Source: Comamonadaceae bacterium
GTDB taxonomy: Bacteria; Pseudomonadota; Gammaproteobacteria; Burkholderiales; Burkholderiaceae_C
DNA length: 14,074 nt
NCBI GenBank assembly: GCA_947374705.1
Contig: CANCDA010000051.1
Span: 1-14,074 of the forward strand
Direction: 5' to 3'
Both the position numbers and the translations under genes were made by a program. The notes beneath the pieces are model-generated. The model ran no database searches, was not told the origin of the DNA, and worked only from the letters and a program-made list of their open reading frames with translations. Positions 6,308 through 12,730 of this stretch are shown here, in pieces (positions within the stretch are counted from its first letter, which is position 1; the number at the start of each line of letters is the position of its first letter).

Positions 6308-7054
6308 TTGAACATCATGATCATAGGTGGGACAAGTGGCATGGGGTTGGCACTGGCTAAACACTATTTATCGCTCGATCACACTGTGGCGGTTTGTGGG
6401 CGTGATTTGTCAAAGCTAGCAACTTCATTCTTGCAATCGGCACCGTCAAAACTGCAAACCTATCAATTTGACATTGCAAATCGTGCGGACATGGAGACCG
6501 CACTTCAGCACTTTACTGAAAATAGCCTGCGTAGTTTGGACTTACTGGTCGTGACTGCGGGTACGTATTTCAACAGCCGTACTCAACCACTTGATGCGGC
6601 TGCGACACTTGCATTGCTTCGCACAAACGTCAGTGGACTTCATCATGCTTTTGAACTTGCCTCAAAGCAAATGCTCCATCAAGGCTTTGGGCACCTCGTC
6701 GCAATATCTTCAATTGCAGGTCTGTTGAAGGACTATCCCAGTGCTTCGGCCTACAGTGCCACTAAACGCGCAGTCTTAGCTAACTGTGATTGCTACCGCA
6801 AGGCTTTGGCCCCGTTTGAAATCGCAGTAACGGCAGTTGTTCCTGGCTATATCAACACAGAAAAATTGCGACAAATCAATAACGGTGATGCATCCCACAA
6901 GCCTTTCCTCATGAGTGAGGCGCGCGCGCTTCAACACATCGTAAGTGCCATTGAGCGCCGACAATCCGTGCGGGTGTTTCCATGGCAAATGCGATACATC
7001 GTTGCACTTCTGAATTTCCTGCCCCTGCATCGCTTGTGGTTAAAGCGCAGATAG
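6308..7054 (+). CDS. SDR family NAD(P)-dependent oxidoreductase
   Basis: A 248-residue classical short-chain dehydrogenase/reductase. The cofactor motif is GGTSGMG (7-13), preceded by a hydrophobic first strand. The usual NAG appears as T-A-G (83-85). The active site is Ser134/Ser135 in AISSIAG with Y149-S-A-T-K153, followed by VVPGYINT (177-184), as in the PG motif of SDRs. The TTG start is backed by a good Shine-Dalgarno. A hydrophobic, arginine/lysine-rich C-terminus (about 228-248) could touch the membrane. It is 14 bases downstream of the patatin gene and very likely co-transcribed. The substrate is not visible in the sequence; a keto-lipid or fatty-acyl-derived group would fit the neighbours, but this is inference. 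It is the last recognisable gene of the low-GC block. Confidence 0.87.
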   Translation: MNIMIIGGTSGMGLALAKHYLSLDHTVAVCGRDLSKLATSFLQSAPSKLQTYQFDIANRADMETALQHFTENSLRSLDLLVVTAGTYFNSRTQPLDAAATLALLRTNVSGLHHAFELASKQMLHQGFGHLVAISSIAGLLKDYPSASAYSATKRAVLANCDCYRKALAPFEIAVTAVVPGYINTEKLRQINNGDASHKPFLMSEARALQHIVSAIERRQSVRVFPWQMRYIVALLNFLPLHRLWLKRR

Positions 7055-7329
7055 CCTTGTCCTCACCTCATGCGAGTTGGGGCACTTTACTTGCGGACGA
7101 CCGTGTGATGGCCTTTGAAAGCTACGTTGAAAGCTACGCCTGATTACAGTCAACAATCTTCCAGCGCATTTGCGCCCAAGATGCCGGACAGAAGACGCCG
7201 ACTTCTTTGGCACCGGCGTGGCGACTTGGACGAGCGACCGGGTCGCGTTGTACCTTGCCTGAGATTGTTTGCCTCCTCTCTTGAAGCCTTGCGATGCGCC
7301 CCCACTCTTTCCAGTAGAAAGGGTTCCCC
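7055..7329. other. 275-bp intergenic region before trxC
   Basis: No convincing gene. It contains a 12-bp tandem repeat (7115-7138) and a 13-base near-palindrome, GCGACC-G-GGTCGC (7234-7246). Frames open here on both strands lack recognisable protein sequence. The trxC promoter is probably inside, but I see no -35/-10 pair good enough to call. The right edge of the low-GC block also falls here. Confidence 0.5.
7115..7138. repeat. perfect 12-bp tandem duplication
   Basis: TTGAAAGCTACG occurs twice head to tail at 7115-7126 and 7127-7138. It is shortly after the SDR gene and looks like a simple slippage duplication. Confidence 0.85.
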
Positions 7330-7773
7330 ATGACCGAATCACGCCACATTGTCTGCCCCCACTGCCACACCACCAACCGCGTACAAACCGGTGATTTGGG
7401 CAGCGCACCAGATTGCGGCAACTGCCACAGGCCTTTGTTCACAGCCCACCCGGTGGAGCTGGACGAGACGGCGTTTGAGCGTCACATCAGCCGCAACGAG
7501 ATCCCGGTGCTGGTGGATTTCTGGGCACCGTGGTGCGGACCGTGCCGCATGATGGCCCCGGCTTATGAGCAGGCGGCGGGGCAGTTGGAGCCACAGGTGC
7601 GGGTGGCCAAGGTAAATACCGAAGTCGCGCAGAGCCTGAGTGTGCGGTTCAACATCCGCAGCATCCCGACGCTGGCGCTGTTTGTGGGTGGAAAGGAAGT
7701 TGCCCGTCAGGCCGGTGCGATGCGCTCATCAGCGGACATTGTGGGCTGGGTGAAAGCGAATTTGCCGCGTTGA
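7330..7773 (+). CDS. trxC: thioredoxin 2 (TrxC), zinc-binding
   Basis: A 147-residue cytoplasmic protein-disulfide reductase. The N-terminal zinc ribbon has C9-P-H-C12 and C29-G-N-C32, which separates TrxC from TrxA. The thioredoxin domain follows, with the redox motif W68-C69-G-P-C72 inside VDFWAPWCGPCRMMAP and the cis-proline segment SIPTLALF. Length is normal for TrxC. The ATG at 7330 has a good ribosome binding site, AAAGGG at 7318-7323, six bases upstream. It stands alone: the SDR gene ends 275 bases before it, and cca runs convergently 34 bases after it. In E. coli trxC is under OxyR, but no OxyR-like site was recognised here. Confidence 0.95.
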   Translation: MTESRHIVCPHCHTTNRVQTGDLGSAPDCGNCHRPLFTAHPVELDETAFERHISRNEIPVLVDFWAPWCGPCRMMAPAYEQAAGQLEPQVRVAKVNTEVAQSLSVRFNIRSIPTLALFVGGKEVARQAGAMRSSADIVGWVKANLPR

Positions 7774-7807
7774 GCTGGCGGGGTCAGCCCAAGACGCTTC
7801 GATGAAG

Positions 7808-9085
7808 TTAGTCCGAGCGAATGCTTGCCGCCACGGCTTGCACCCTTGCCGTATGGATCATTTGCCCTACTTTTTCGCCTGTAATACCCATTTCAAGGGC
7901 TTTAGAAGCTATTGAATTCGTAGCAACACCCAGCACAACATCCAGCACCGCTTGCAGGCGCGGGCGCTGTGGGTAGGCGGCTTCTGCAAAACCCAGGCGG
8001 CCCCGGGCGTCGCATTCGCAGGCCAGCAGCACTTGGGCAAAACGTTGCGGTTTGCGGATGGCGTCGCAGCGTTCCAGCAGGCGCACCAGGGCGGCGGCGT
8101 TGGCTGTGGCAAGCAGGGTGCTGCTGCGGTGGATGTTGCCGTGCTCGCGCGCCACCACGTCGGCCAGCTCGCGGCAGTCCACTGGCACGCGCAGGCGCTC
8201 GCACACACCCTTGAGCAGGCGTGCGCTTCGCTCCTCATGCCCGATGTGGCGGGGCAGCACGTCGGCGGGCGTGGTGCCCTTGCCCAGGTCGTGGCCCAGG
8301 CAGGCAAAGCGCACGGGCAGTGACGCGTCAAGTTGGGCGGCCATGTCCAGCACCAGCATCAGGTGCACGCCGGTGTCGATTTCGGGGTGGTGCTCGGCAC
8401 TTTGCGGCACGCCCCACAGGCGATCCACCTCGGGCAGCAGGCGTTGCAAGGCCCCGCAGGCGCGCAGCACGTCGAACATGCGGGAGGGCTGGACCTCCTT
8501 CAGGCCGCGGCTCAGCTCCTGCCACACGCGCTCGGGCACCAGATGATCCACCTCGCCGTCCTCCACCATGTCACGCATCAGCGCCTGGGTTTCGGGGGCC
8601 ACGGTGAAGTCGGTGAAACGGGCGGCGAGCCGGGCCACGCGCAGGATGCGCACCGGGTCTTCGCGAAACGCCGGGGTGACGTGGCGAAACACCCGGTTGG
8701 CGATGTCTTGTTGACCGTTGAAGGGGTCGATCAGTGCTTCTGTTTTTATGTCAAATGGGGCTGTAGCGCTTTCAGTATGGGCGTAAGCAGCTATTGAATT
8801 GATAGTTAGATCACGCCGCGCCAAATCTTCTTCCAGCGTCACCTCGGGCGAGGTGTGGATGGCAAAGCCGCGGTAGCCGCGTGCGGTCTTGCGCTCGGTG
8901 CGGGCCAGCGCGTACTCCTCATGGGTTTGTGGGTGGAGGAAGACGGGGAAGTCCCGCCCCACCGGCACATAGCCCTGGGCGCTCATGGCCTCGGGCGTGG
9001 CACCCACCACCACCCAGTCGCGGTCTTTGACGGGCAAGCCCAGCAAGGCGTCTCGCACCGCTCCGCCCACCAAGTAAATTTGCAT
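7808..9085 (-). CDS. cca: CCA tRNA nucleotidyltransferase (multifunctional Cca with HD domain)
   Basis: A 425-residue enzyme that adds or repairs the 3'-CCA of tRNAs. The class II head has GGAVRD (7-12) and the metal-binding D21-R-D23 in DRDWVVVG, then ARTERKTARGY (61-71) and RRDLTIN (90-96). The C-terminal HD domain (HHPEIDTGVH about 232-241, HD 265-266 in GHDLGKG) adds the phosphodiesterase/phosphatase activities known for E. coli Cca. Oddity: between RRDLTIN and the LIDPFNGQ segment (118-125) there are about 20 residues encoded by an AT-rich hairpin repeat (8743-8806); homologs as I know them have a much shorter link there. The frame is intact. It follows the NDUFA9-like gene by 22 bases and is the last gene of the minus-strand operon. 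Convergent with trxC. Confidence 0.95.
   Translation of the reverse strand: MQIYLVGGAVRDALLGLPVKDRDWVVVGATPEAMSAQGYVPVGRDFPVFLHPQTHEEYALARTERKTARGYRGFAIHTSPEVTLEEDLARRDLTINSIAAYAHTESATAPFDIKTEALIDPFNGQQDIANRVFRHVTPAFREDPVRILRVARLAARFTDFTVAPETQALMRDMVEDGEVDHLVPERVWQELSRGLKEVQPSRMFDVLRACGALQRLLPEVDRLWGVPQSAEHHPEIDTGVHLMLVLDMAAQLDASLPVRFACLGHDLGKGTTPADVLPRHIGHEERSARLLKGVCERLRVPVDCRELADVVAREHGNIHRSSTLLATANAAALVRLLERCDAIRKPQRFAQVLLACECDARGRLGFAEAAYPQRPRLQAVLDVVLGVATNSIASKALEMGITGEKVGQMIHTARVQAVAASIRSD
7893..7925. repeat. partial hairpin repeat near the cca 3' end
   Basis: GCTATTGAATTCGTAGC (7908-7924) forms a short imperfect hairpin. It shares the 12 bases AGCTATTGAATT (7907-7918) with the longer repeat copy inside the same gene (8789-8800). 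The reading frame stays open. It may be a degraded copy or a chance match. Confidence 0.4.
8743..8806. repeat. Comamonadaceae-type short hairpin repeat inserted in cca
   Basis: On the plus strand this stretch runs TTTTTATGTCAAATG, then GGGCTGTAGCGCTTTC, then GCGTAAGCAGCTATTG and AATTGATAG. Blocks such as TAGCGCTT, AAGCAGCTATT and the GATAG end match the general form of a short interspersed repeat I remember from Rhodoferax, Acidovorax and Polaromonas genomes. It is AT-rich against a very GC-rich gene and codes in frame for roughly residues 94-114 of Cca. Identification is from memory, without a genome comparison. Confidence 0.65.
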
Positions 9086-9107
9086 GTCGAGCAGTTTAGC
9101 GGTGGAT

Positions 9108-10085
9108 TCAGCCGCCTTGGCGGTAGCGACGCAGCGCCAGACAGGGGTCTTGGTACTCCGGCGACCCCAGATAGGTCGGGCCTATCGCACCCAGCGAAGT
9201 GGGCGTGATGCCCAGCGCCTGTAGCCCCGGCAGCTTGCCGCTGGCCACGTTGTCCACCCGCATTGAGTCCAGGTTGTCCAGGCTCATCAGGGGTGGGCCG
9301 GGTAGCCAAGCCATCAGCCGGGCCTGCAGGCGACCCAGCGCCTCGGGTAGCGCCAGAATGGGCCGCCCCCGGCCATGACGAACGCCACACAAAGCACCCG
9401 CCAATTCCACCAGGGCTTTAAGCGTGAAAACCTGCGGGCCGCACAACTCATAGGTCTGCCCAGCAGTGTGCGGGGTTTCCAGGCAGTGGACGATGGCATG
9501 CGCCACGTCTTCGACCCACACCGGCTGAAACCGCGCTTGCGCACCCGCCAGTGGGATGACGGGAAAAAGCTTTTGCAAGCGGGCGAACAGATTGAGAAAC
9601 TTGTCCTGCGCGCCAAAAATCACGCTGGGGCGCAGCAGGGTGAGTTGCAAGCCCTCGGTGGCCGCTTGTCTGAGCACCGCTTCACCTTGGGATTTGCTGC
9701 GCAGGTACAGGGAGGGGGCCTTATCAGGTACTTGGCCGTCAACGCCTAGGGCACTGACGTGCACCAGTCTGTGCACGCCTGCATCAAGGCAGGCTTGCGT
9801 GAGGTGTTTAACCAGCACGACGTGCATTCGCTCAAAAGCCCTGGCGTCACCGTGCAGAATCGCCACCAGGTTGATGACCGCGTCGTGCCCAAGCACAAGC
9901 CTGCGCAGCACCGCCGGGTCATTCACATCAGCTTGCACCATGTCCACCCGCGGCAGGTGTTGCAGATGACGGGCATGCGCCTCATGCCGTGTGGGGAGTG
10001 TGATGCGCCAGGGCAGGGCTGCCAGCTTATTGCAGACATGGCTGCCGACAAAGCCACTGCCACCCAGTATCAGCACACGGTTCAT
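9108..10085 (-). CDS. complex I NDUFA9-like atypical SDR (NAD(P)-binding epimerase-type protein)
   Basis: A 325-residue Rossmann protein. The N-terminus has the cofactor motif GGSGFVG (8-14) and R33, then D53 in QADV, HVSALGV (109-115) and Y127-x3-K131, the usual SDR Tyr/Lys. LLRPSVIFG and QPVWVEDVA complete the pattern of the NDUFA9-like atypical SDR group, called complex I NDUFA9 subunit family in bacteria. Bacterial members are probably free-standing enzymes rather than complex I subunits; the substrate is unknown. The ATG overlaps the stop of the lytic transglycosylase as ATGA (10082-10085), with GAGGAA just upstream, so translation is likely coupled. Cca follows after 22 bases. Confidence 0.88.
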   Translation of the reverse strand: MNRVLILGGSGFVGSHVCNKLAALPWRITLPTRHEAHARHLQHLPRVDMVQADVNDPAVLRRLVLGHDAVINLVAILHGDARAFERMHVVLVKHLTQACLDAGVHRLVHVSALGVDGQVPDKAPSLYLRSKSQGEAVLRQAATEGLQLTLLRPSVIFGAQDKFLNLFARLQKLFPVIPLAGAQARFQPVWVEDVAHAIVHCLETPHTAGQTYELCGPQVFTLKALVELAGALCGVRHGRGRPILALPEALGRLQARLMAWLPGPPLMSLDNLDSMRVDNVASGKLPGLQALGITPTSLGAIGPTYLGSPEYQDPCLALRRYRQGG

Positions 10086-12103
10086 GGCAATTCCTCGGCC
10101 TGCGCGGCCTTGCTCGGGCTCTGTGCACCGCTAGGCCCCACCATGCCCAGCCGCGCTTTGAGCGACTGCGGTTTTCCGCTGATGAGGGCAGCGTAGTTGG
10201 TGGTGTTGGAGAGAACTTTTTTGACGTAGTCACGCGTCTCGTTGAAGGGCACGTTCTCAGCCCAGATGGCGGCCTCTAGCACGGGTGCACCGTCTTGGCC
10301 GCGCCAGTTGCGCGAGCGGCTGGGGCCTGCGTTGTAGGCGGCGGCGGCCAGGGGCATGGAGCCGTCAAAGCTGTCGAGCACCAGCTTGAGGTAGCCGGTG
10401 CCAATGGCGATGTTGGTGTCGCGCTCGGTGATGTGGTGCGGCTGGAATTCGGTCAGACCGATTTTCTTGGCCGTCCAGCGGGCCGTTGCGGGCATGACTT
10501 GCATCAGGCCCGCAGCACCCACGTTGGACTTGGCGTCCATGATGAAGCGGCTTTCTTGGCGGATCAGGCCATAGACATAGGCCGGGTCCAGGCCGATCTG
10601 GCCCGCCCGTTGCACCACATCTTGGCGAAATGGCATGGGAAAGCGCTGGGTGACGTCCACCACGGTTTTGGTGCGTTCACTGGTGTTGATGCAGCGGTCC
10701 CACACCTGCAAGTCGCAGGCCATTTGGGCCGCAGCCAGCAGCTCACGGTCTGACATGCCACCGCGCTGGTGCAGGCTGACGGTGTAATTCCATTCACGCA
10801 CGCCTTCGCTGCGCAGGCCGATGTCAATGGCGGCGAGCGAGCGGCGCAGGCCGGGGTTGCTGAGGGCGGCTTCTTTTTCGGCCGCCGTCACGGGTTCAGG
10901 CGCGGGCGGCAGACTCAAGGGGCGGCCGAGCTCCTCTTGCGCGAGCTGTTCGTAAAAGCCTTTGCTGGACGCAATGGATTGGTAAAACGCCTGGGCTTGT
11001 GCGGCTGCAGCGGGTGACTTGAGCGCCAGCAAAGCACGGGCGCGCCAGTAGATCCAGGCAGGGTCTTGGGCCTGTGCCTCGGGCATAGCGGCGATGGCGT
11101 TGTGCACCTGCTGCCAAGCCCCGGCCCGCAGAGCGGCGCGCACTTTCCAGGCCAGGTGCTCGCTGTGCATGAAGTGGTCGTGCCCTTGCGTGAAGTAGCT
11201 CATGGTTCCGTCCGCACGGCGCAGGGCCGCACGCTTGCCAATCACGCCCCAAACCCAAGAGCGCTCTTCGTCGGTGAGCTGGGTTTTCCAGCGCAGTTTG
11301 TTCATCTCTTTGGCGGCGGCTTCCAAGTCCGTCATGGCCAGACGAATCAAGGCCAACGTAACCAGTTGTTGGGTGCGCGGGCGCAAGGCGGTGATTTTTT
11401 CGTCCAGGTAGCGCGCCGGGCTCAGGTAGATGGTGGCCACGCTGGCCACCCAATCGGGGTTGAGCAGACCCACTGCTTGTGTGGCGATGCGCGAGCGGTC
11501 ATTCTCGAACCCGAGTCGGGCGCGCTGCCAAGCCACTAGGGGGAGCAACTTGCCCGCTTTAAGCAGTTGATCGGCGGCGGTAGCACAGCCGTCATCAGCC
11601 TCTTTTTGGGCCAGCCACAACGCTTGCACTTCTTCGGCCACGGTGGTGCTGGCGTTGCCCTTGCTGGTCTCGCTCACCAGCGCGTAGCAGCGCACGGCTT
11701 TGTCGTCGTTCATGCGGTACTTGGGGTACTCGGCGGCAAGGGTGGCCCAGTCACGTTGACGCCCCAGTTGCAGCAGCCAATCGTTGCGCAGGCGGTCTTC
11801 TTGGTAAGTGCCCTCAAAGCGCTTTAAAAAATCTTGCACTTCTTGGGCAGATGCGCTGTCCAGCCGGGTGCTGAGCTCCCAGTAAGCCGCCCAGGGCGCG
11901 AGTGCATGGTCTTGCACCTGTGGCAGCAGAACGCTCAGGCGCTTACGGTCACCCTTCTTGAAGGCTTGGTTCATCTCCAAAATGACATCATCGCCAGGCG
12001 TGTTACCTGCGGCCTTGGGCGCGGCGAAGCCGGGCTGTGGCAACATCAGGCTGATGAACAGGGCCAAGGAGGCCATCGGGGCGAAAATAGAGTGAAACTG
12101 CAT
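10082..12103 (-). CDS. Slt70-like soluble lytic murein transglycosylase
   Basis: A 673-residue periplasmic protein. Residues about 1-28 (MQFHSIFAP, then a hydrophobic core ending G-F-A-A) look like a signal peptide, though without Lys/Arg in its first residues. A long helical region with superhelix-like repeats follows (about 40-490). The C-terminal goose-type lysozyme domain has Y-G-L-I-R-Q-E-S-R with catalytic Glu517, GAAGLMQVMPATA, and AAAAYNAGPSRSRNW. Such enzymes cleave peptidoglycan to anhydromuropeptides during wall turnover. E. coli Slt70 is 645 residues, so length is normal. The open frame extends upstream to 12178, which would supply basic residues but overlap the 5-FCL gene by 66 bases; 12103 is preferred. 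Its stop overlaps the NDUFA9-like start. The divergent 5-FCL start is nine bases away. Confidence 0.9.
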   Translation of the reverse strand: MQFHSIFAPMASLALFISLMLPQPGFAAPKAAGNTPGDDVILEMNQAFKKGDRKRLSVLLPQVQDHALAPWAAYWELSTRLDSASAQEVQDFLKRFEGTYQEDRLRNDWLLQLGRQRDWATLAAEYPKYRMNDDKAVRCYALVSETSKGNASTTVAEEVQALWLAQKEADDGCATAADQLLKAGKLLPLVAWQRARLGFENDRSRIATQAVGLLNPDWVASVATIYLSPARYLDEKITALRPRTQQLVTLALIRLAMTDLEAAAKEMNKLRWKTQLTDEERSWVWGVIGKRAALRRADGTMSYFTQGHDHFMHSEHLAWKVRAALRAGAWQQVHNAIAAMPEAQAQDPAWIYWRARALLALKSPAAAAQAQAFYQSIASSKGFYEQLAQEELGRPLSLPPAPEPVTAAEKEAALSNPGLRRSLAAIDIGLRSEGVREWNYTVSLHQRGGMSDRELLAAAQMACDLQVWDRCINTSERTKTVVDVTQRFPMPFRQDVVQRAGQIGLDPAYVYGLIRQESRFIMDAKSNVGAAGLMQVMPATARWTAKKIGLTEFQPHHITERDTNIAIGTGYLKLVLDSFDGSMPLAAAAYNAGPSRSRNWRGQDGAPVLEAAIWAENVPFNETRDYVKKVLSNTTNYAALISGKPQSLKARLGMVGPSGAQSPSKAAQAEELP

Positions 12104-12112
12104 AGGGTAATT

Positions 12113-12730
12113 ATGGACACTTCTGAAGAACAAAAAGCGCTGGCCAAAAAAGCCCTTCGCAAGGACTTGATTGCTCAACGCTTGGCCCTGCCCGACCGCC
12201 TACAGCGTATCGCCCAGTTGCAGCAGGTCATGCGCATCTGGCTGGTGGGCCGCCCGGACGTGGTGATTGGTGCTTACTGGCCCATCCATGGCGAGTTTGA
12301 CCCGCTGCCCGCCCTGCACCGCTGGAAGGAAGACGGCGAGCTGATCGACCAGCCCGAGCCGCGCCGCATCGGCCTGCCCGTGGTCAACAAGCAGCACAAA
12401 ACCCTGACCTTTCACGCTTGGTATCCCGGCTGCCCGATGGAGGAAGACGCCTACGGCATCCCCAAACCCAAAGACACCGAAGTCATCGTGCCCACGGTGC
12501 TGTTTGTCCCCTGCGTGGGCTACGGCCCGGGTGGCCACCGGCTGGGTTATGGTGGCGGTTTTTATGACCGCACCCTGGCCACGTTACAGCCCCACCCGTT
12601 CACCGTGGGGCTGGGCTTTACCAACGGATTTCTGGAAGACTTCGAGCCCGAACCACACGATCTGCCGCTAGACGCCATCCTGAACGACAACGGGATAGTT
12701 TGGCCACAACCCACAAGGAACTTACGATGA
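12113..12730 (+). CDS. 5-formyltetrahydrofolate cyclo-ligase
   Basis: A 205-residue cytoplasmic enzyme that converts 5-formyl-THF to 5,10-methenyl-THF with ATP. The N-terminal helix, KKALRKDLIAQRLAL (12-26), is typical, followed by AYWPIHGEFD (54-63) in the substrate region and the nucleotide/phosphate loop GYGPGGHRLGYGGGFYDR (136-153), the family signature. Length is normal (about 180-210). The open frame extends upstream to 11834, but that part is antisense to slt and lacks homology; the ATG at 12113 fits the family N-terminus. The start is nine bases from the divergent slt start, so its promoter must lie inside slt. The stop overlaps the MBL gene start as ATGA. Equivalent to E. coli ygfA (fau). 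Confidence 0.94.
   Translation: MDTSEEQKALAKKALRKDLIAQRLALPDRLQRIAQLQQVMRIWLVGRPDVVIGAYWPIHGEFDPLPALHRWKEDGELIDQPEPRRIGLPVVNKQHKTLTFHAWYPGCPMEEDAYGIPKPKDTEVIVPTVLFVPCVGYGPGGHRLGYGGGFYDRTLATLQPHPFTVGLGFTNGFLEDFEPEPHDLPLDAILNDNGIVWPQPTRNLR

Noticed and set aside
7233..7262. Possible sigma-70 promoter for trxC (TTGGAC near 7226 with TGTACC 17 bases later)
   Set aside because: The -10 match is only three of six and such pairs are frequent by chance.
7040..7442. Two overlapping minus-strand open frames (about 100-120 codons) covering the gap before trxC and its 5' end
   Set aside because: They overlap the trxC start, have unrecognisable Arg/Ser-rich translations and no ribosome binding site. A decayed gene cannot be excluded, but nothing positive supports one.
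7774..7807. Possible terminator between convergent trxC and cca
   Set aside because: Only a 4-bp GCTG/CAGC stem is visible and no T-run follows on either strand.
7952..8797. Several long open frames on the plus strand opposite cca (up to about 164 codons)
   Set aside because: They are antisense to a clearly identified gene, lie in very GC-rich DNA where stops are rare, and their translations are low-complexity Ala/Arg/Gly-rich with no motifs.
9375..11827. Plus-strand open frames opposite the NDUFA9-like and slt genes
   Set aside because: They mirror the codon bias of the real minus-strand genes and show no family sequence or ribosome binding sites.
11834..12112. N-terminal extension of 5-formyltetrahydrofolate cyclo-ligase
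   Set aside because: It is antisense to slt, and the family N-terminal helix starts just after the ATG at 12113.
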